Positions 1 through 5,129 of a stretch of DNA of 5,129 bases are shown here, piece by piece. The stretch's first letter is position 1; every line of letters starts with the position of its first letter. The notes below the pieces were generated by a model that worked only from the letters and a program-made list of their open reading frames with translations, had not been told where the DNA came from and searched no databases. The translations under genes were made by a program, and so were the position numbers. Origin of the DNA: Paludibacteraceae bacterium (GTDB taxonomy: Bacteria > Bacteroidota > Bacteroidia > Bacteroidales > Paludibacteraceae). The stretch is from positions 1-5,129 of the forward strand of contig JAGCIZ010000182.1 of NCBI GenBank assembly GCA_017648235.1. Direction: 5' to 3'.

Positions 1-12
1 GTTCCAAATTAG

Positions 13-822
13 ATGGTCGCATTTATAAGAAATAGTATTGTATTGCTTGTTGCACTTTTTTTTGTTGCTTGCATTCGTCAAAATGAAGTTGTTATTTTGA
101 GTACTAATGATACTCATAGTCAGATAGATGCTGATTATACTGTAGGTGGTTATGTCAATCGTATAGCTTTGATAGATAGTGTTCGACGAAAAGAAAATGA
201 ACTGCTTTTACTTGATGCAGGAGATATTTTTCAGGGAACACCGTACTTCAATTTTTTTGGAGGAAGAGTAGAAATAGAGGCTTATAGTAAAATGGGTTAT
301 GATGCTATTACTCTTGGGAATCACGAATTTGATTGTTCGTTGGATACTTTGGCAGAAAGATTGAAGAGTGCTACTTTCAAGGTGATTTGTTCGAATTATG
401 ATGTGTCGGGAACTGCTTTAGAAGGGATTGTGAAACCTTATGCTATTTTTGAACGAAATAACTCTAGAGTGGGGATTATTGGTTTAGGGATTGAACCTAA
501 AGGATTGGTTTTGAAAGCAAATTATGAAGGGGTTAAGTTTCTAGACCCAATCAAAAAAATAAATGAAATTGCAGATTTTTTGAAAAATAAAGAACATTGT
601 GATTTTATAGTTGTGCTCTCTCATTTGGGTAGTGAGTATGCTGACGAAACAATTTCGGACGAGATAGTGGCTTCTCAATCAAAATACGTAGATTTGATAA
701 TAGGCGGACACACTCACAAGGTTGTAAACAAAAAAGTGGCAAATGTTCTTGGCGATTCTGTTTTGCTTGTGCAATCAGGTAAAAAAGGGAATTTTATTAA
801 TAAAATAACTCTTAAAAAATAA
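13..822 (+). CDS. Lipoprotein metallophosphatase, 5'-nucleotidase/UshA catalytic-domain family
   Basis: Predicted envelope phosphoesterase of the calcineurin-like superfamily, of the kind that removes phosphate from nucleotides using two metal ions; the true substrate cannot be read from sequence. The metal-site motifs are all present and in order: N-D-T-H at 32-35 (D33, H35), D-A-G-D at 68-71, G-N-H-E at 102-105, S-H-L-G at 203-206 (H204) and G-G-H-T-H at 231-235. A short hydrophobic signal with R6 ends in a lipobox-like F-V-A-C (C20), so it is probably a lipoprotein. At 269 residues it holds only the catalytic domain; the C-terminal 5'-nucleotidase substrate-binding domain of full-length UshA (about 550 residues) is absent. 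In Bacteroidota the two domains are often encoded by adjacent separate genes, so a partner may lie just left of the window. A TAG in the same frame sits directly before the ATG, which rules out an earlier start. No clear ribosome-binding site is visible. Confidence 0.93.
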   Translation: MVAFIRNSIVLLVALFFVACIRQNEVVILSTNDTHSQIDADYTVGGYVNRIALIDSVRRKENELLLLDAGDIFQGTPYFNFFGGRVEIEAYSKMGYDAITLGNHEFDCSLDTLAERLKSATFKVICSNYDVSGTALEGIVKPYAIFERNNSRVGIIGLGIEPKGLVLKANYEGVKFLDPIKKINEIADFLKNKEHCDFIVVLSHLGSEYADETISDEIVASQSKYVDLIIGGHTHKVVNKKVANVLGDSVLLVQSGKKGNFINKITLKK

Positions 823-845
823 AAGAAGAGTTACTTTTCTTTTAT
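819..845. terminator. AT-rich hairpin shared by convergent genes (probable bidirectional terminator)
   Basis: Bases 819-830 pair with 834-845 to give a 12-position stem around a 3-base loop (831-833). Eleven positions are Watson-Crick; 828/836 is G-U in the plus-strand transcript and A-C in the minus-strand one. The hairpin includes most of the stop codon of the metallophosphatase gene and the whole stop codon (831-833) of the convergent surA-like gene. Read on the minus strand the stem is followed by six T (complement of 814-819, the last overlapping the stem base), a classic intrinsic-terminator layout. On the plus strand the downstream sequence is not T-rich, though the 3' arm itself is, so termination there is expected to be weaker. 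No stability was calculated; only two stem pairs are G-C. Confidence 0.6.
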
Positions 846-2186
846 CCAACCTTCGTATTGGAATTTGCAGTTTTTCCAGTTTTCGTCAATCCAAATGTAG
901 GTTTCTTTTATCTTTTTTGCAACCCATTCGTTGATAACTTCATTTCCTCTAAGAGCTTCTAGATATCCTTTAAGTTCTTGATAGTCATCGTTGACGTTTG
1001 CTTTATGTGATTTTACTTTTGATTTTACCTTTATTACACAATAGACTTCTCTGCCGAGTTTTTCGTCCATCATAATAAATGGTTCAGATATTTCCCCAAC
1101 ATTTAAGTCATAGGCTTTTTTTGCAATCTCAGATGGTAGATTCTGATATTCAAATTTAGAAGCACCGGTATTGGGGTTAGGAAGTAAACCTCCATTCATT
1201 CGTGTATCGTTGTCCGATGAAAAACGCATAGCTGCATCTTCAAAACTCAAATTTCCATGACGAATCTGAGAAACGATAGAATCTAATTTTTCAGAGATTT
1301 TTATTCTATCGTTCAATGAAATTTTAGGTTTCATTAAAATGTGTCGGCAGTTGATTCGTTCGTCTCGTCTTTCAATCAATTGTATGATATGATATCCAAA
1401 TTCCGTATGCACAATACGAGAAACTTTACCAGGTTCTTGCAACGCAAAAGCTGCTGCGGCAAATTCTGGAACGAATTTTCCTCTTCCAGCAAAGCCAAGT
1501 TCGCCTCCTTTGGTCGCTGATGCATTGTCTTCAGAATATAGACGAGCTAACATAGAAAAATCGGCTTTCCCTTCGTTTACTCTTGTAGTAAAATCACGCA
1601 ATGTATTTTTTATTCGTTCAATTTCATCTTGACTTACAGGAGGATCCATTTTTATGATTTGAATTTCTACCGTTTCGGGAACGGTTGGAATACTATCTTT
1701 TGGAAGCTTTTCAAACTCTTTTCGTACTTCGCTTGGTGTAAGTTTTACAGATGCGGTGAGTTTTTGTTGCATTTGTTGGACAATCATTTGTTGTTTTGTC
1801 ATTTCGTACAACTCTTCACGTATTTGAGCAGTCGTTTTTTTGAAGTATTCTTCCATCTTTTCTCTACTTCCAATTTCGCTTAAGAAATAGTTCAAACGTG
1901 CATCAACTTGTGAAACAACCATACTCTCGGCAACAACTATACTGTCAATTTTAGCTTGATGTAGAAATAATTTTTGAATTGCCATTTGCTCTGGTATGAT
2001 ACAATACAAATCGCCTTGAACTTTTTGCCCTTCGTACTGCATTCTTAGTTTTTGTTCTTCAACTTCCGAACGAAGAATGACTTCATCTCCTACAACCCAA
2101 ACAATGCCATCAATCATATTGTTTTGAGCAACAGCAAATGTTGATAAAATGGATAAGATAATGTATGTTAGTATGAATTTTTTCAT
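831..2186 (-). CDS. surA: SurA-like periplasmic chaperone / parvulin peptidyl-prolyl isomerase
   Basis: Predicted periplasmic foldase, by homology to SurA a chaperone for unfolded outer-membrane proteins. A type I signal peptide (K2-K3, hydrophobic core, likely cut after A-V-A at 20) is followed by the SurA N-terminal helical region, about 24-165, opening with the family-like V-V-G-D-E-V-I-L-x-S-E-V. Two parvulin domains follow: the first about 173-272 with G-G-E-L-G-F at 228-233 and F-G-Y-H-I-I at 263-268; the second about 279-388 with R-H-I-L at 281-284. The C-terminus (424-451) matches the Bacteroidota SurA tail as I remember it. Each parvulin domain lacks one of the two conserved histidines: the first has I-Q-I-I where H-I-L is expected, and the second has V-Y-C-V-I-K instead of F-G-Y-H-I-I. 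Length (451) is close to E. coli SurA (428). The ATG overlaps the upstream stop as ATGA, indicating translational coupling. The symbol is by family; orthology to E. coli surA is inferred. Confidence 0.93.
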   Translation of the reverse strand: MKKFILTYIILSILSTFAVAQNNMIDGIVWVVGDEVILRSEVEEQKLRMQYEGQKVQGDLYCIIPEQMAIQKLFLHQAKIDSIVVAESMVVSQVDARLNYFLSEIGSREKMEEYFKKTTAQIREELYEMTKQQMIVQQMQQKLTASVKLTPSEVRKEFEKLPKDSIPTVPETVEIQIIKMDPPVSQDEIERIKNTLRDFTTRVNEGKADFSMLARLYSEDNASATKGGELGFAGRGKFVPEFAAAAFALQEPGKVSRIVHTEFGYHIIQLIERRDERINCRHILMKPKISLNDRIKISEKLDSIVSQIRHGNLSFEDAAMRFSSDNDTRMNGGLLPNPNTGASKFEYQNLPSEIAKKAYDLNVGEISEPFIMMDEKLGREVYCVIKVKSKVKSHKANVNDDYQELKGYLEALRGNEVINEWVAKKIKETYIWIDENWKNCKFQYEGWIKEK

Positions 2187-3031
2187 TGTTCTGCTTCGTT
2201 GTTATTATTTGTAAAATACATAATATCTTTTTGAAATTGATTGTACAAATCCTCTTCAAAATTCTGTATAAATTCTATTTTTTGTTTGTTGAGAAGTATG
2301 TTTTTGATTTTTTCATAGGCAAAATCAAGAGGTTCTTCCTCTCCTTTTTTACGGCAATCAAAAACATTTAGCATATAAACAAAAACGCTATCCTCCATTT
2401 CAATAAATTTGTTTGGAGTCAAATATAGATTTTCTGTTGTTGGTAACTGTTTGATTAGTTCTTGCCCTAAAACCCAATTGTCTGCAAAGAGATCTAGAGA
2501 TCCATAATTCTTTACGCTATAACTTTCCATATCCTCAATGTTCTCAATGGAAAATTCTTCAACCCATTTTCGCATTTTTTTTAGTTTGTCAGCATTTTTT
2601 GGAACTTTTACAAAAACACCTTTTACGATTTCTTCCTCCAATAAAAATTGAGATGAGTACTTATCGTAATAATCGCTGATTTGTTTTTCAGAAGGATCGC
2701 ACAATCTTTGATTGATAAGTAGTTGTTTGTAATTTTGAACGATAAGGCTTTTTCTGTATTCCTCAACAAGCAAATCAATTGATTTTTGGTCAACATTTTT
2801 TGCTGCATGTTCGTACATGAGTGCATCAATTACCCAATTTTTTTCAAACTTCTCAATTAATGCAGCACTATCTGCACTACTTAAATGTTGAGTTTTAGGC
2901 AATTCATCTTCATAAAGATATTGATTGTTGATTTTTAGAACAGGAGTCCTTAATGAGTCGCTTTGCTTTTTTTGGCAAGTAGAAAAAACAAAACTGACAG
3001 CGATAAATATGCTTAAAAATGTTTTGAACAT
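2183..3031 (-). CDS. SurA-like lipoprotein with degenerate parvulin domain
   Basis: Probable envelope chaperone subunit or holdase; no isomerase activity is predicted. A hydrophobic signal (K3, then 4-18) ends in F-S-T-C with C19 as the likely lipidated residue; threonine just before the cysteine is unusual for a lipobox. Residues about 30-130 look like a SurA/trigger-factor type helical region: it opens with V-L-K-I-N-N-Q-Y-L-Y-E-D-E-L and contains the helix E-K-N-W-V-I-D-A-L-M-Y-E. From about 135 to 225 the layout resembles a parvulin domain (V-K-G-V-F-V-K-V-P-K-N-A in the position of the usual H-I-L strand, and S-V-F-V-Y-M-L-N-V in the position of the last strand), but the catalytic histidines and the G-G-x-L-G-x motif are missing. 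A charged helical tail ends in an Asn run. It matches, from memory, a protein beside surA in Bacteroides often annotated as hypothetical or as peptidylprolyl isomerase. It starts 2 bases after the upstream stop and overlaps the next start by 4. Confidence 0.85.
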   Translation of the reverse strand: MFKTFLSIFIAVSFVFSTCQKKQSDSLRTPVLKINNQYLYEDELPKTQHLSSADSAALIEKFEKNWVIDALMYEHAAKNVDQKSIDLLVEEYRKSLIVQNYKQLLINQRLCDPSEKQISDYYDKYSSQFLLEEEIVKGVFVKVPKNADKLKKMRKWVEEFSIENIEDMESYSVKNYGSLDLFADNWVLGQELIKQLPTTENLYLTPNKFIEMEDSVFVYMLNVFDCRKKGEEEPLDFAYEKIKNILLNKQKIEFIQNFEEDLYNQFQKDIMYFTNNNNEAEQ

Positions 3032-3033
3032 AG

Positions 3034-4959
3034 TTATTTTCGGTATTCGTTCAATAAATCTTCATTAACCCAAATAGGATATTTTTCTCGTAAATTAGAG
3101 ACCCATTCTTTTTCCAAATGATTCTGATAAAAAGAAATTACTTTACCTAAAACGTCATTATAATTTTCTGGTGTCTGTAGTTTTGTTCCTACAGTTTCAA
3201 TAATAGGCAACTTAGGATCTGTCTTGTAAGAGTTTTTTGACTTGAAAATCTTTTTGTCAACAACTAGATTATCTCCTTTTTTCCAAAATCCTTTTTGAAC
3301 TCTCACATTTAATGTAGAATCTATGTTGATACGCGTTTTTATGTAGTTGTCGATAGAATCTGTGTGAGCATTAGCAATGATTTTTTTTACTTGTTTTGCA
3401 ATTTTTTTATTCTTACATTCGATGATAAATCCTTTGTAATAAGGACCTTCGGTTTTGAAAGTATCTTTATTTTGCTCAAAATAAGATTTTAGTTTGGTTG
3501 TGTCTCTTGCTGCTTCATCCCAAATTTTCAACTTGCTTACTTCAAAAAACAAAAGTCCGTCGTGATATTCTTGCATCAAGTTTTTGAATTCTGGATATTT
3601 GTTTTCTAACTGAGAATTTTCAAAATCAATGACTTTTTCTCCTGAAAAATAGTCAAAAACCACATTTATATCTGTGCTTTTGGCCTTTGAGAATTCTTTT
3701 GTTAAGAAATCGACAAATTCATTCATCCTAATAGTTTGGTTGGCAAATGTTGCAAGTGGAGCATTGTTGGTTTTACTTTCAATTTCTGCAATAAAAGCAG
3801 ATTTGTCATTTGCATTATCAAATGAACCAAAGATTTTATTTAGAACTGTGCTATCGACAGAAAAATTGTATTCTGCTTTTAGTTTTCTTATAAAGGATTG
3901 TCTTATAGCTTCTTTGCGCCCGTCATGTTGAATTAGCCGAACAATTTCATTTTTCTTTTTCTCAAACGAAAGAACTTCTCGTTTTTCTTTCAATTGAATA
4001 ATATGCCAACCATAAACAGTTTTAATAGGTTTGCTAATTTCTCCTATTTCCTTAAGTTCAAAAGCTGCCTTTTCAAACTCTTTCGTCATTTTTCCAAGTC
4101 CAAACCACATCAATTCGCCGCCATTAGAACTTGTTTGTCGGTCGTCCGAAAATTCTTTTGCCAATGATGCAAAATCTTCGTTGTTTTCTAATCGTTTGAA
4201 GATTTCTTGAGTTAAATCTTGTATGCTATCTTGTTGCTTTTTTGTCATGTGTTGAGACACCATTTTCAAAATATGTGCAACACGAACTTCGCCAATTGCT
4301 TCTCGTTTGTCGTGAAGTTTGATGATGTGATAACCAATCGATGATCTCACTGGTTTTGAAATTTCTCCAACTTTCAATCGGTAGGCGGCATTTTCAAAAG
4401 GGAAAATAGTCATCATTCCTGTGAAAAAGCCTAGTCGGCCGCCATTTTGTTTAGCGGAATAGTCGTCGGAAACTTCTTTAGCAACATCCTCAAAATTTTC
4501 TTTCTCGAGTCGTTTACAAATATCCAATGCTTTTAGGTAAAGTTGCAAAGTGTCTTCTGGCAAGGCATTGTAAGGAACCCTTACCAAAATATGACTTGCA
4601 TCCACATCTTCGAGCAAGTGGCTATATACCTCTTGCATTAAACTTTCTTCCCTGTTTTTATCCGTTAAATACGGCGAAACTATTTGAGAACGATAATTAT
4701 TTAGTTCCTCAGTAAACGAACTTGCTGTGTCAAGATTAAGTGACTCTGCTTCACAAACTTTTAGTTTGAAGTTTTGAAATTGTTGAAGATATTCGTCAAT
4801 TTTTGTATTAAGTAAAGTTTCTTTGTTGTTCTTTTTGTAGAAATATTCAAATTCGCTTTGTAGGATTTTTTTGTCGCCTATGGTCATTAAAAGTTCGTCT
4901 GTAGCAAATGTGCTACAAACGAAAATCCAAAGAGCAACCAAACAAATGAATTTCCTCAT
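3034..4959 (-). CDS. Exported peptidyl-prolyl cis-trans isomerase with two intact parvulin domains
   Basis: Predicted periplasmic PpiC/SurA-type foldase, 641 residues. I start it at the ATG at 4957-4959: the frame opens five codons earlier only through a TTG, and the ATG gives a cleaner signal peptide (M-R-K, hydrophobic core, probable cleavage after T-F-A at 19). Domains: an N-terminal SurA-like helical region about 22-115; parvulin 1 about 121-215 with A-S-H-I-L (H123), N-G-G-R-L-G-F at 172-178 and G-Y-H-I-I (H211); parvulin 2 about 226-323 with V-A-H-I-L (H229), N-G-G-E-L at 279-283 and Y-G-W-H-I-I (H319). Both keep the two conserved histidines, so both may be active. Residues about 400-641 look like a second, diverged SurA module with a cryptic parvulin-like segment (see findings). 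The gene lies 29 bases after gpmI and 2 bases before the lipoprotein gene. No Shine-Dalgarno motif is visible, which is normal in Bacteroidota. Confidence 0.93.
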   Translation of the reverse strand: MRKFICLVALWIFVCSTFATDELLMTIGDKKILQSEFEYFYKKNNKETLLNTKIDEYLQQFQNFKLKVCEAESLNLDTASSFTEELNNYRSQIVSPYLTDKNREESLMQEVYSHLLEDVDASHILVRVPYNALPEDTLQLYLKALDICKRLEKENFEDVAKEVSDDYSAKQNGGRLGFFTGMMTIFPFENAAYRLKVGEISKPVRSSIGYHIIKLHDKREAIGEVRVAHILKMVSQHMTKKQQDSIQDLTQEIFKRLENNEDFASLAKEFSDDRQTSSNGGELMWFGLGKMTKEFEKAAFELKEIGEISKPIKTVYGWHIIQLKEKREVLSFEKKKNEIVRLIQHDGRKEAIRQSFIRKLKAEYNFSVDSTVLNKIFGSFDNANDKSAFIAEIESKTNNAPLATFANQTIRMNEFVDFLTKEFSKAKSTDINVVFDYFSGEKVIDFENSQLENKYPEFKNLMQEYHDGLLFFEVSKLKIWDEAARDTTKLKSYFEQNKDTFKTEGPYYKGFIIECKNKKIAKQVKKIIANAHTDSIDNYIKTRINIDSTLNVRVQKGFWKKGDNLVVDKKIFKSKNSYKTDPKLPIIETVGTKLQTPENYNDVLGKVISFYQNHLEKEWVSNLREKYPIWVNEDLLNEYRK

Positions 4960-4988
4960 ACAAAAGAACAACAAGAAAAATACTTTTA

Positions 4989-5129
4989 TTACTTATTAAT
5001 CAATGAATGTCCAGTCATTTCCTTTGGTTGCTCAATGCCAAGCAATTGACAAACCGAAGGTGCAACATCAGCCAAGATTCCATCGCTTACTTTTGTATTT
5101 TGATTCTCAGATACGTAAACAAATGGAAC
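4989..5129 (-). CDS. gpmI: C-terminal end of 2,3-bisphosphoglycerate-independent phosphoglycerate mutase (partial)
   Basis: The last 46 codons and TAA stop (4989-4991) of a gene whose 5' part lies beyond the right edge. The fragment begins V-P-F-V-Y-V-S, continues with D-G-I-L-A-D-V-A-P-S-V at 16-26 and L-L-G-I-E-Q-P at 29-35, and ends E-M-T-G-H-S-L-I. This is the conserved C-terminus of cofactor-independent phosphoglycerate mutase, the cytoplasmic glycolytic enzyme that interconverts 3- and 2-phosphoglycerate with manganese. The same ending occurs, less closely, in other alkaline-phosphatase-superfamily enzymes such as phosphopentomutase or sulfatases, but G-I-L-A-D-V-A-P with M-T-G-x-S-L-I strongly favours GpmI. 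The catalytic residues are outside the window, so whether the gene is intact cannot be judged. The stop is 29 bases from the ATG of the downstream foldase gene, so the two may be co-transcribed. Confidence 0.88.
   Translation of the reverse strand, partial: VPFVYVSENQNTKVSDGILADVAPSVCQLLGIEQPKEMTGHSLINK

Noticed and set aside
1629..1883. Open frame on the + strand opposite the surA-like gene
   Set aside because: Composition rich in Phe, Leu and Cys with no domain; it is an antisense shadow of a well-supported conserved protein.
2186..2371. Short + strand open frame opposite the lipoprotein gene
   Set aside because: Looks like a membrane peptide only because it reads the complement of Lys- and Asn-rich codons; no start signal or independent support.
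2623..2829. Short minus-strand open frame inside the lipoprotein gene in another frame
   Set aside because: Fully nested in a gene whose own frame has clear family features; no frameshift is needed to explain it.
3674..3931. + strand open frame opposite the large isomerase gene
   Set aside because: Antisense shadow; no recognisable domain and no upstream signals.
4527..4715. + strand open frame opposite the N-terminal part of the large isomerase
   Set aside because: Antisense shadow of the conserved parvulin 1 region; no support of its own.
4975..5004. Possible Bacteroidota-type promoter on the minus strand (ATTG at 5001-5004, 18 bases, TATTTTTC at 4975-4982)
   Set aside because: The -7 element misses the final G of TAnnTTTG, the sequence is AT-rich enough to give such matches by chance, and the predicted leader would be only a few bases long.
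1..5129. Matching hexamers at the window ends (GTTCCA at the start, its complement TGGAAC near the end), considered as an inverted repeat or element boundary
   Set aside because: The right copy is inside the coding frame of gpmI and the match is short; it fits chance and window cutting.

Overview
The window is AT-rich, densely packed chromosomal DNA that reads as Bacteroidota, most likely order Bacteroidales. The reasons are the SurA-type protein with the C-terminal signature I remember from Bacteroides and Porphyromonas homologues (K-K-I-K-x-T-Y-I-x-I-D-E-N-W-K-N-C ... Y-x-G-W-I-K), several SurA-like proteins in tandem, lipoproteins, and an absence of Shine-Dalgarno motifs before the starts. 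Species cannot be told from the sequence. There are no RNA genes, mobile elements, CRISPR arrays or repeat arrays, and no gene-free stretch longer than about 30 bases.

Layout. On the + strand, 13-822 encodes a short lipoprotein metallophosphatase of the 5'-nucleotidase/UshA catalytic family. It converges on a minus-strand gene set with only 8 bases between the two stop codons, and an AT-rich hairpin (819-845) spans that junction as a likely shared terminator. On the minus strand, in transcription order from right to left, come: the last 46 codons of a cofactor-independent phosphoglycerate mutase (gpmI, running off the window); a large exported peptidyl-prolyl isomerase with two intact parvulin domains (3034-4959, with the start revised to an ATG); a 282-residue SurA-like lipoprotein with no intact parvulin active site (2183-3031); and a SurA-like protein with two partly degenerate parvulin domains (831-2186). 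Gaps in this set are 29 bases, 2 bases and a 4-base ATGA overlap, so the three foldase genes almost certainly form one translationally coupled unit.

How it works together. The three SurA-like proteins all carry export signals and should act in the cell envelope, presumably escorting outer-membrane proteins (inference from E. coli SurA). Reading them side by side suggests a gradient: the large protein keeps two full active sites, the 451-residue protein splits the two conserved histidines between its domains, and the lipoprotein has lost them altogether. The C-terminal half of the large protein also looks like a second, diverged SurA module whose parvulin-like segment resembles that of the neighbouring lipoprotein. 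I do not see a wholly new system; the most interesting material is this divergence within a chaperone operon.
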